This document shows, in pieces, positions 36,305 to 47,194 of a DNA stretch of 60,000 bases. Origin of the DNA: Polytrichum commune. Its lineage: Eukaryota > Streptophyta > Polytrichopsida > Polytrichales > Polytrichaceae. The notes below the pieces were generated by a model. That model ran no database searches. It was given only the letters and a program-made list of their open reading frames with translations, and was not told the DNA's origin. The position numbers and the translations under genes are program-made. The stretch's first letter is position 1. Each line of letters starts with the position of its first letter. The DNA is taken from positions 19,222,001 through 19,282,000 of the forward strand of contig OX485803.1 of assembly GCA_950295325.1 (NCBI GenBank), in the 5' to 3' direction.

Positions 36305-38700
36305 CTAGAAACATTGATTGCCCATCCACTTTTCCAGCATCCATGTGCTCGTTGTGCAGTTTTTTGGGGTCTCTCATGTGTGAGCTGGAAAAAAACAATG
36401 TCGCATTGCTGCATCTAAGTTAAATGGCATGAACTAAGTTACAAAGCTTACTTTATAGTGAATAGCCGGCTCGTTCACGTCAAGGATAAGCCAAATCTTT
36501 TAACGAATGTGGCCCTATTGTGGGTTTCTCAACTCCACAAACAACTTTCATTGTTGGAGTAGATTGAGAATTCACATAGATTGTCATTTCAAGTTTTAGG
36601 ATCAAAGTAGAGATACAGAAGTTATAAGATTCTCATGATCATATAGGCCCTCCTGATTGTGTTCACTATTACGCCTAGAATTGTGTCTATAATTTAAGCA
36701 CATAGATCAACCTCATTGTAACACGTGTCTTAATTACAACCTGCAATGTACCAACATAGCTTGAGTCCCCTGATACAAATCATATCTTCGTATTTTGATC
36801 ATCAATGTCACATATAAGTGGGTTTTTATCTCAATTATAGGGCATCCAATTAAAGAAAATGACCACATAAGGCCACATGCCTTACTTCATTGACACCCAC
36901 AACACTTAGATTGTGGTCCTTTTTACCTCATGTGACCCTTTTACAATGTTCACACATGAGGGCTTGCCATGTCAAGACAATCACCTTCAACCACGAACGA
37001 GGAGAGACAAAACTAATCAGCCATTAGGCACCATTTCGAGTTGGCCACCTTTTTAACTGCATGTTTGTAATTGGGTGGCCATTGATGTTGTGGCCTAGCT
37101 CAAAAAACAATGAGATGGGATTTTTTTACAGATAGGGGTGGCAGTGGAGCACTAGAATCAAAGAGGGATAACAACCTCCTATTTGTTGTCGGTTCATTCG
37201 ACCATGTGAACCATGGGGAGGAAGCACCACTTGTAAAGTGAACGCAAACCAACACGTGGATACCTAGTTGCCTAAGTGGGGAGAGAGAATGACCCCCAAG
37301 TAGGTGAGTCACTGCAACACTTGGATGCTTGCCAATTGAAAGGCAATTGTATCCACACATATAAGAGAGTATCCTTCTTCAAGAGGACACTCTTCTCCTT
37401 TGCGCTTGTGCAATCACAAAAACGGAATACTCCACTTTTGCCATGATGCAGATCCCCAGTATTTTTCCCCCTTTTGCTTAATCATTATGGCATGGAATAG
37501 GAATACCAGTCCAATGATTCAAGTGACAATAGGGACCCAACAAAATATACTACTTATTTGAGCAAAATAGTTAGCAACTATTGTACTGGACTTGGATGTC
37601 AATATTAATTTGGATTTCAACTACTGTACTGGATATGGATTTGGCATGTCTTGCCCTCACTGTAAAAATAAAGAGCTGCTGGGGAGAGTCAGGAAGTGGC
37701 AGCCAAAGTAAAATTATGAGGTCAATTCCTCAGGATATGCATGTCTGAGGCAAAGCCGGTTTGTGGATCAGTTGGGATATTTGAAAATGTTTAGTGTTGA
37801 CTGAGGCTTTACAATGAGTTGTTTGCTAATTGAGAGTGGTGAGTAGGTCTGGAGGTTGGGTGGTGCATGTTAACAAACAATCCTGTGGGCTCTGCTTGCG
37901 CTCAAGCTTATGGTCTTCTTGAGATTCAAGGCCACATGTTGGTAATAAATTAAAGTGGATGATATCAATTTATATGGCAAACTCAGCACTATTATTCACC
38001 TTGGGTTTATTCACTCCTTTTGTTAAAATACATGACAATGGATCCCAAATATTCAGTGCTGATTGGCTTTGTATGAAGAACCATCCACAATACATATCCG
38101 GCGAACCATGTGCAATCGCACAATGCGCTTTGGGCTCCCACCCATTATCCGATGGTTGACTTGGAGCAAGGAGTTCCAAATTGGCTACCATTCCATCATA
38201 TCACTGCACAAACACACATCCCAATCGAACATGAGCTTCAAAAATCTCTTACCTTGCTATAAGCATAGCAGTGTTGAGTTTGAAGACACTTTAACTCGCC
38301 TGAGAAACGACGATAGGTTGCTTTTGAGTCCTCCTTTCAATTCAATTAGGATAGAGTCCACATTGCCATAATATATCAAACCTATGAAATTATATCTCTA
38401 TTCTTGACTTTACACATACTCTGAAAAGGGTGCTCCTCAAAACGGATGTCGCTGCATTCAACTCTAAAAAAGGTAGAAGTGCATGAAATGCAGCAATGCG
38501 TCTTGGTTAATGTGATGCATCATAACACCAATGGCCAGAAATAATCTCAAAATGAATGCCAGCACCAGAAATAATCCCACAAACTTCGTCCAATTTGTGT
38601 ATACAGCTTTCAGGATTTATACATTAAGCATATGGTGTCTCTTTTTACAAATTTTCAGAAGTATCAAAACTGTCTCTGAGTACAGTCTAGGAAACAATCC
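36305..38700. other. Gene-free stretch 3' of the cyclin
   Basis: No protein recognised. The last few hundred bases (about 38.5-38.8 kb) probably include the 3' untranslated region of the cyclin; I could not fix a poly(A) site. Confidence 0.35.
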
Positions 38701-38835
38701 AAACCTGATAAAATAAAACCCGTGAGGTAAGAGGAAAAATAAACTCTTCTAATAAGGGGGTATGGATTCCCTAAAAAGGAAAGAAAGAAAACCGGACCTG
38801 ACATCAAGTCAAGTGTACAGTTTGGAAATGTGGGA

Positions 38836-41800
38836 TCAGCTTTGGTTAAGAGAGGAGTCACTGCGATCAAAAATTGGTTGATGCAAAGTAGCCGAGGCGA
38901 GCTTTGCAACGGAAAGAAACTTGGACAAAGAGTACTTTTTGTACACAACACCAAGGCTGTTGTCCCCAGCCTTTGCATGGAGGCCTAGCATCAGAGATGC
39001 ACACTCCCTGCAATTCACCCAAACAACACAGTTGATACAAATTCAAAGGATTTTTGCTTCAGGCTTCAGGTTGAGTTTTGAGTTTTTTGAAACAAGCATA
39101 TGCAACAGGATTTCTTCTCACATCCTACTTGTGAGTATACATATTCAGCATACTCAAAATGCAGAACAGAATAGAAATGTATTCATTAGGACAGATTTTA
39201 CTAGTTTCACTCCTGATGTCTTCCTTTCATTTTGGAATCCATTGCGTGATGCAATGAGATGACCATTTGGGTATACAGTGTCAGCATGTGTGTATACATT
39301 TTTGGCATATTCAAAATGCAGAACCAAATAGCAATGTTCTTGGTTTCAATTTTGATGTCTTCCTTCCCATTTGAAATTCATTGCAATAAGATAACCAATT
39401 TGGGCTGCCCAAATAAAGCATTTACAGCTCCAAGATTGAAACAGCAATCACTTACCTGAGCTGAGATTCACAGTAACGGGTATGATAGTGCAGGGAGGCA
39501 CTCCACCAAGGCGATGTGCGGAGGATAAGGTTACTCGAGTAAATTGCAGCAGCCGCAAGCAATGAAGGAGAAAATTTCAGCATATTATATTCCTGCAAAC
39601 AAAGCTCAAGAATATACCATGCCACCATCTCCATCTGCATACCACCAGCAGAATCTGTATGTGAGTCCTCCCACTTTCTCTAATCTTGTAGGGGTAAACT
39701 GCTGATGTGAAACTTACGGTGGGTATATACCAAGGTTCAAGACCAAAGAAAATTCAGCCATCCTATTGTTCAAGAGCAAATTTTTGGATTCCAGGCCTGG
39801 GTTCAAGGTGTGAAGTGGCAGTAATGTGGCATCACTTTGCCTCCAATTCTCAACGGTCCCTACTCAAGAAAATACTCCTAGTTTGAGAAACCAATTTTCG
39901 CTGGGACCAATCTTGAGTTCGAAAGCAAGGTCCACTAAGGGGTATTTTAGTGACCAAGTTTCTTGGACCCAGACCCTAATGTGAACCTACTGTAAGGATC
40001 TCAGTACAATATGAGCATGAGCAGTATAAGATGGTGTATCATATCATTGCCGAAGTGCAATTTCAATTGAAATGATTGGGTCAGAGAATCTCAAGCATCA
40101 AACTTTTAACTCTCCACGTTGTGGATTTAAGGCATGGACCCTGAGCAGGACAGCTGAAAAACCCAAAAGATGGTAATATGCTCACCTTTTCATCAGCATG
40201 CGCAGCTTTCAAGAACCGCACCATAAACACGTACGGAGTTGGAACCGTCAGGTTGAACTGGAGGGTGTTCAATATTGTTCGTTCCTGCACTTGGAAATGC
40301 AGAAATGTTTAGCAAAAATAGGTTGTGTGTCCCATGCAGTGACATGCCTATATGACCAAGGCCAGAGAAGAAAAAACATTGGCTCCAACTTAACTTCAAT
40401 CAGTAGATTAAAGCTCAGGAATACGATAATAATGGGAAAGACACTGCTGCTTGTTATAGTGCAAGTGGAAGTGATTAATTACCATGGCTAAAAGTTGTTG
40501 TTTGGTATACGCCCCATCAGATATGTAGACAAAGTCATCTACCTGCATTGACAGACTGACAGAATTAGGAGTCCAATCTTCTTCAATCAATAGGGTTAAC
40601 CTTTAACTCACTCAGAATTTTTTTCGGGATTTGGTCCCCTTTGATTTTCCATTGGTTGTTTTGCATAAAATGTCAATAATTTCTGTCCACCTCTGGTGCA
40701 CACTCGGAGGTAGTGTTTTAATTTGAACTCAGGGCAACCTATTACAGTCCATTGAGGGCCAAACTCATTTTAGCACCTCTTGGCATGCCAACATGAGTTT
40801 GACCCGAAATGGACCAGTATAGAATGTTCTTCATTCCGGCCTCCACACTACCTCCAAGAGCGCACCAACAACTTGAGGAATCTGCAAGGTGTTGTATGCA
40901 AAACAACCAACTCCCAAACAAAACTCATGTTGAGTTAGAGCGGGATTTTTGCAAGTGCTACCTCAGGGGCCCAGATTTCCTCATACTTGGCAGCAACAAG
41001 CATTGCAGTGACACCAACGAGTTGCAAGAGTCGTCTCGGCACTTGTTGCTGGCAAAGATAGCGATCAATGAGATTTATTGTCAAGAATAATGTCTCAGGC
41101 ATCAGCTCAAATTTCAAGTGCACCTGCATGGATATCATCAACTCTCCTGCATTCAGAACCAAAGTTTGCCAAATTGTTTACTGACAACCAGATTCAACCT
41201 ACTCCTCCTCAAGACTAGCCACTGACCAGAGAAATTCCTTACTTTAGGCCAACTGATGATAATATTGATGATTTTCAGCAGTCTTCATGGTTAGGCACTA
41301 CAGCATTCTGTCAGAATCGAAAAGGGTCAATGCTGTTGATAGAGGGTAAACAAATTCCAACAATGTAACATACCTCAATGAGCCAATCCATGAGTATAGC
41401 ACGCATTTTGTAGTTCACATCCGCTTGTTTTGTCATATAGTCATATGGTACACAGCTGTTCAACTGCATAATGATACACTAGTAATGAGAACCTCTGTTC
41501 ACATTTAATTCCTCAATTACTTACTTGATTCTTGTTACTCATGAGTGCAACAAGAACAAAAAAAATCTCATCAAAGCCAGCTTCTGCCAATGATATGAAT
41601 CTTGAATAACTTCTTGCCTCAGATCTTCTGTAGAAGTTGTGAATGTCCTCCACATAGTCGGTCACAGCAAGCTCATTGTTGATATCAGGGTAATCAATGT
41701 TGAAGAGGTCTTCCTCTATCTCTTGTGATACTGCATCGTATGCTGCCTACACACACACACAAACCGCATTTTGAGTTTGAATATTAAGGACTGCATTGCA

Positions 41801-43987
41801 ACTTAGATCTTAGCAAATATCACAGGAATATCCTCGAAGTTAATGGTAACCTCTAGAGAAAATTACACTGCGGACAGAAACCCAACAATGTCCACAGTTC
41901 AATTACTATTAGGTTACCACTGGGTACACAAGTTACCTGCGAAGTCGAATCTGTCCGTGACCCAGATTGTGGGCTTTGGTTGAGGTTCAGTGGAAGCTCC
42001 ACCAGCTGTGAATAATCTGGTTCAGAGCTGCTGGCCCGAGAACTTCTTTGGACATCCAAAACAGTAGGCTCCCCATGAGTTGGTGATGTTATGACAGGAC
42101 CTTCCCGTACCTTATTACAAGTTGAGGTTCGCCTTTGTTTGGTTCCCCATATTGTTACTTCTTCCTGCACCTTCGAATCAAGTTTTACCACCTTACCAGC
42201 TGACAGGGGCGCCTACAACCCAACAGAACATTTGATGATTAGGAAATAGGAGAAACAAAGGTTGTAACCAAAAGCAAAGAGTGGATGGAGCAAGGTAGTG
42301 CAACTCACATAATATACCAGAATACAATTAATACTTTAGATTTGTTTAGAATTAGATTGCTGTTTGGCATATCTGTGTTACACGGATTATGTGAAGATTT
42401 TTAAAAATTAAAAAAAAAATCAGATGGCACCAGGAGATCTGTACCACAAGGGACGGCCTGGCTGCAGATGTCTTATTCCCAATGTTTGTTACGGACTTCC
42501 TGCAACAAATATTAACAATCTACAAATCAATAAACTTCAGTAGTTGTTGTATGTGCTCGCAGATTAAAGAGTTGATGCATGAAATAACTCAGAATCCCAT
42601 CAGAAACAAGTGTATACCTCTCTTACACCTACCTGCTCATGGGGTGATGATCTCCTTCAGGTTCTTGAATAAAAGTTGCTGAATTCCTGTCAATTTGACA
42701 TGTACAATGAGAATGTCATGTTACAATAGCTAGATGTGTGTTCTGATACACACATATTCAGTTCAAAGCCCAGATGATAACAGAAGTAGGAAGCATATGC
42801 AAGACAAAAGACTAACTTCGAGTGTACCTGGGCTGGTAACATCATGTATAAGGACCACATTGGCAAATGCTACTACCATCAACAAGAATCATACAGCCTG
42901 AACTTGCTTCAAACAATTCTACAGTGGAAGAGAGGCAGTACCGGCTGCACCCTGGAACTGCAGGCTTCAAAAACCCATCCTTGCTGACATTGCAACGCGT
43001 GTTCATGGCACCTGCCAGGTTGCCAATTTCCGCAAGCGCCCGTCTTTCGCATCTTTGGCCTCCACCAACCATGACTTTTGAGGGGCCTGTTTCATATATT
43101 GCATGCCATCAGTTATCGGGATACGGGTTTGAAGGAAGGAAGAATGCACAACAGCAGCCATGTATATATCGAGATGTGGCTACATTTGATGCAATGAGGA
43201 GAAAACTACAATGTGATCAAATTACCCTTCCCACATCTACAACAACATCATAATAATATGGACACTTGTCTCCAATGCCATACCGCACTCAACCAAACCA
43301 GCTAGAACATTCATACTAAAGAAGAGAAATTGAGGACCCTGTTTGATATATTGCATGCGATCAATTCTTGGGATATGGGTTTGGAAGGAAGGATGCACAA
43401 CAACAGGTGTGTATAGATCAGGCTGTGGCTACATTTGATACAATCAGGAGAAGGAAACTACAAAATGATCAAACTACCCTTCCCACATCTACAACAACAT
43501 CATAAAAGCATGGACATTTATCTCCCATCCCATCCCGTCCTGGCCCATCCATCCCATCCCATCCCATCCCATCCCTTCCCATACCAATCCAGCTAGAACA
43601 TTCATCAGTAAAGAAGAGGAATGTTCACCTCTGGAGAGTGAGGTGGACTTTGTATTCTCAAAGGGCTGAGCATTATTTTCTTCATTGCCCGCACCTTGCT
43701 CCTGCACATACACGAAACCACCACATTGATTCCAAGATCGGTAACAGGGACTCAACTCTTAGTGATTACACACCCACATTGACAACATCGGCAAACTAGA
43801 TCCCCCACCCCCCCCCCCCCTCTTCAATACACAAAACCGAGTTCTCCTCCTACTACTACTTGCTACTTTGCCACAGAACTTCACAAGGTAGAGCAGGGAG
43901 TGGCATTCCCTCTTGAACACCACATTTCCTCACGAGCCAATAACAACAACAGTGGGGTAAAACCTGATGATGAGTCCCATTAGCCAT
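38836..43987 (-). CDS. CYCB: B-type (mitotic) cyclin
   Basis: Thirteen minus-strand exons: 43987-43964, 43701-43629, 43086-42942, 42686-42633, 42499-42445, 42212-41937, 41746-41618, 41463-41374, 41123-40962, 40542-40483, 40284-40186, 39634-39456 and 39007-38836 (TGA). They total 1518 nt and 505 aa with all phases compatible. Residues 47-55 (R-R-A-L-A-E-I-G-N) match the destruction box RxxLxxIxN, so APC/C-driven turnover is expected. The Cyclin_N box follows YVEDIHNFY (residues 231-239), with MRAIL at 272-276, HLKF at 284-287 (HxKF is the plant B-type signature) and KYEEIWAPE at 328-336. Cyclin_C follows from about 381 to 500. The protein should activate a CDK at G2/M. Exon 1 codes only eight residues (MANGTHHQ). 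An in-frame ATG at 44242 would add 85 residues unlike a cyclin, so I prefer 43987. Intron 7 has a GC donor. Confidence 0.93.
39125..39412 (-). repeat. Tandem duplication in cyclin intron 12
   Basis: Two units, about 39125-39275 and 39285-39412, share GTATACAT, CATA(C/T)TCAAAATGCAGAAC, TGATGTCTTCCTT and AGATGACCA/AGATAACCA near ATTTGGG. They lie wholly inside the 448-bp intron and do not touch the splice sites. Confidence 0.65.
40640..40925. repeat. Hairpin-forming repeat in cyclin intron 9
   Basis: The left arm (about 40650-40715) contains TTGGTTGTTTTGCAT and later CGGAGGTAGTG; the right arm (about 40845-40912) contains their complements CACTACCTCC and ATGCAAAACAACCAA. A second inverted pair nearer the centre (CCAAACTCAT at about 40760 and ATGAGTTTGA at about 40794) continues the stem. 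The whole would fold into a hairpin of about 270 nt. It looks like a small foldback MITE inserted in the intron. Confidence 0.65.
41618..41746 (-). other. Cyclin exon 7 with a GC splice donor
   Basis: The exon ends ...TCTGAG followed by GCAAGA. The next exon opens after TATGCAG at 41463 and continues the cyclin homology in frame (SE then [10 protein letters not shown]). No GT in the vicinity gives the right phase. AG|GCAAG is the normal consensus for the minor GC-AG class. Confidence 0.75.
43087..43628 (-). repeat. Whole-intron tandem duplication in cyclin intron 2
   Basis: The intron consists of two collinear halves, about 43087-43338 and 43339-43628. Both hold CATATATTGCATGC or GATATATTGCATGC, GGGTTTG then GAAGGAAG, GGATGCACAACA or GAATGCACAACAG, GTGGCTACATTTGAT, CTACCCTTCCCACATC (or TTACCC), ACAACAACATCATAA and AGCTAGAACATTCAT. 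The second half also carries a (CATCC)n microsatellite at 43522-43582. The duplicated unit starts close to the acceptor and ends close to the donor. Confidence 0.75.
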
Positions 43988-45840
43988 TGCCAGAAATTTC
44001 AGGAGAAACCCACAGCTACAGATTAGGGAGTTGCTAACTGACCTTCGTGACATCCATTGTGCCTTGCCTCCTTTTTTTTTATGTACAAATGCTACCAGTA
44101 GTAGTCCGTCCACGTCTTTCGAACCTCCTGTCCCCAGATCATCAAGAGAGAGTGGTCTCCTGGATTGATGTGGTGGTAATGGGGTGGTGATGGTGGAAGC
44201 TCCAAAATGGATGCCAAGGGTGGATTCTTCTTCTTTCTTCAAACCTCGTGGGATTGCGTCAGAGCGCCTCGGACATGGCTTACCCTGATGAGGTCACATG
44301 GGAGGAAGAGACCAATGCTGATGATGAGGATCGCTTGATAAGGGAGGCGCTTACTTGTTTCTTTCTTTCTTTAACTCATACACCAGACAGATGTGCAGAC
44401 AGACAGACAGACAGACAGGATGAGGAGGAATTAATGGAGTAAGATCAACTGGGCAAGGTGTACACCCATCCAAATTGAATGAACAGAGGATTAGAGACCC
44501 TTTCCAAGCCACTCCTCTCCCTTTCAAACTACAAAGGCAAATGCAGGAGGTCCAAGGAACGGTCTCCAGAACAGGGAGACAAGACACCAATCTTCTTGCG
44601 AGGCAACCAAGGCTACCAAGGCAGACACACACAACACACAGGAAATAACATACCACAGAGCTACCTATTACGGTGCCGCCACCACCACCACCATCCTCAT
44701 CATCATCATCACCCACTCATACATCCTCACCGCAGATACCAATGCGAACTCCATTCCTCTCTGCTGCACCTATGTAAGTCGAAGAATGTCATCCTGATGA
44801 AACTCACTCCCCCACCTCTTGCCACATAACATAACCCCCAGCTCACAACAACATCATCAACAGAAACCTCTCAACTTATCCCAATCAAAAAATCTCACCC
44901 CTTTCTACACTACAATGGCAATGGCCCAGGAGAGAGAGGAAAAGAGAGAGCATGAATGAATGAATGCAAGGAGGAACCCAACACACATCCCCTCGATGTT
45001 GTGCAGAGATACGACGACGAAGTTTTATGCGAAGTTTAGGCAGGTGTGTGAATCCGAGAGACTACTTAAGGTACAGCAGAATGCAGCATGGGTGAAGAAG
45101 GTGAAACGATGAGTGCTCCATTGACCATCATCGTGGAAGAGGAGGAGGAGCCCAGCATTGCTTGCATCCCTTGTGTCGTAAGTATTGAGGTGTTGTGATG
45201 ATGTTGTGATGATATTCTTCTTCTTCTTCTTCTTCTTCTCCTCCTTCTTCTCTCCTTCTTCTTCTTCTTCTGGTGGTTTGGTGAAGAAGAAGGGTGAAGT
45301 GGAAGCGAAGACAAGACAAGGGCAGAGTGGAGAAGAGGAGCGCAGAGGAGAGGAGAGTAAGTAGCAAGCAGCCTGAAGGCTGGCCTGGCCTTGGGTTTGA
45401 AATTGGAAAGGCCGACAAAGGCTCCCCACAATGCGAACGCCAACGCCACGACAAACGCAGGCAGGCAGGAGGGCAGGCAGGAGGGCAGGGGAAGCCTGGG
45501 CTTGAAGGAAGGGAGGAAAAAGAGGAAAATTAAAAGAAACGGAATTGGAAAGTAAAGAAAGTAACGAAAAAGAAAAGAAATAAGTGCACCCTCGCAAAAG
45601 AAAACCCGCCCCCTCCCCGAAATCCTGGTGGCTTTTACTTTTCTTTTTCCTTTCTTTTTCCCCTTTTGGGTGGGAGGGGGCCCCAGCTTGGAGATTCTTG
45701 AGGAGGGTCTTGAGGAGGCTGGTGGGGAGGATGGCGTCCTCAACTCATCATCATCCTCATAAGGTAGATGGCTCTTAAATGGCTTCTTTTCTCCACATAA
45801 CATTCCTAAGAGGTGGGGTCTTGTTCTCTTTTATAATACT
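43988..45840 (-). promoter_or_regulatory. Leader and promoter region of the cyclin
   Basis: Upstream of the cyclin start the sequence is GC-richer than the flanks and full of simple repeats: (AGAC)n at 44396-44418 and (CTT)n at 45214-45271, which reads (GAA)n on the sense strand. A good TATA box (TATAAAAG on the minus strand, 45828-45835) would place transcription start near 45.80 kb and give a leader of up to 1.8 kb, perhaps spliced. Several open frames cross the leader, one of 245 codons (45803-45066) and one of 128 codons that runs in frame into exon 1. They are low-complexity and I do not call them genes. A clear mitosis-specific (MSA) element was not found. Confidence 0.4.
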
Positions 45841-45858
45841 CGGTATGGTCTCCATGTT

Positions 45859-45977
45859 CATAAACATCATTCAGATCCATAACAGTGTTTTGTGAGACTT
45901 ACAATATTCCACGGAATATTCTCCATATTCAGATAAATCCCACATAACATTGTTATGGATTTGAATAATGTTATGTT
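45859..45977. mobile_element. Short foldback element near the cyclin promoter
   Basis: Arms of about 42 bp (45859-45900 and 45935-45977) pair through CAGATCCATAACAGTG and CATTGTTATGGATTTG, with an AT-rich loop containing the palindrome AATATTCCACGGAATATT. The total is about 119 bp. A partial relative is at 5841-5930. It lies 20-30 bp upstream of the candidate TATA box of the cyclin. Confidence 0.65.
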
Positions 45978-47194
45978 TTATGGTGTTTTAAGTTATAATG
46001 TCCTTGGCACATGAGCTCTCGTGATCACCACTTTGGGCATGCCACAGTTGTGGTTGTTGCAGAGGTTGCACTTGCCATGGTTGTGTGTGTCCAAGTGGAA
46101 GCGAATACGGCCTAGGTCGTAATTGTCGCCGAGGGGGGCCTAGCTGTGAATGTTCACTGGTGGTACATGCGTAAACAAACTAGTGTTGCATTACCAAATT
46201 TACAAGGATTGAGAATCGGACTTCCCATGCTTTAGTTGTGATCAACGGAAGTGTATGTTTGTTGATTTCTAAATTGAATATACAGATTCTCCCAAGTATG
46301 TTCACTAATGAGTGTGGAGTTCTTACTATAACTTTGGGGTCCAAAATCAACTCATAGTTTGTGTTGTCAACGATGACTCATCCGTTGAAAGAATAAAACA
46401 CTATAAAACATTTCATAGCTCTGAGATTTTTTTGATTGATGATTCATTTGATTTCAAAATGCCATCAAAAACCCTGAAGTGGTCAGGGGTGTGTCCAAAT
46501 GGAACAAAATGTCTCCTAAGAGGGATATCTTTTACTAGAGCCCCTTCATCCACGATGGATGGGTTTACATAGATGCAATAAAATATAGGATCATATGGTT
46601 TGTATAACAAGCCAAATGAAGCGAATCGTGTGTGGTCCATATTATCTATATAACTCAATCCTTTGTATTATAAACACCCACCCAAAACTTTCTACAATGT
46701 ATTGGGTTGGAGTGTTATATTACGCCCTTCACATTATGAGGCAGGCTTTGTACCCGACAAGGGGCCAATGCCAATGCATGTATTCATCCATTTTATTTTA
46801 TGTTATTTTCAGCTTTTGCACGCTTCTTTAGGCATGATAAGGCCCAAAGACTAGGGCATTGCGGGAATGCATGATACCCTTGGCTCTTACTTAGGAAGGG
46901 ACCTTATTCCCACAACTTCCCGCCCTTAGGCCTTGCCTATCATAAAACTACACCATTTATGGTATTTGGTATTTGGTATCACGTGCATTATAGTGTCACT
47001 TGCCCTATTTTGAGATGTATGCGTCTCTAACTAAAGTGTACAGTACATAAATGAAACTTGGCATTAGTATGTTCGAGAATATCTTTCTCTTGTTTACTAA
47101 AAATGAAAGCACACGACACTTGTCATTAGTATGCAACTAGACAACATCTTCCCCTTGCATATTAAAACACAAAACTATCATTCCAAATATCCCA
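45978..47194. other. Gene-free intergenic stretch
   Basis: No gene. The portion 46170-46300 shares words with the spacer at 27.4 kb. Confidence 0.35.

Noticed and set aside
35968-36306. Classification of the perfect-TIR element as a true CACTA transposon
   Set aside because: The left side can be read as CACTA, but the right side ends GTAGCTAG and not TAGTG, and no 3-bp target duplication fits.
42867-43253. Plus-strand open frame of 128 codons
   Set aside because: Antisense to cyclin exon 3 and part of intron 2.
43489-43628. Minus-strand Met/Gly/Trp-rich coding extension of cyclin exon 2
   Set aside because: The repeated Gly-Met-Gly-Trp-Asp pattern is only the (CATCC)n microsatellite of intron 2 read through past the donor.
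45066-45803. Minus-strand open frame of 245 codons upstream of the cyclin
   Set aside because: All three frames are open here because of CTT/GAA and GGA repeats; the translation is Lys/Arg/Ser/Leu low-complexity with no domain. More likely leader or promoter DNA.
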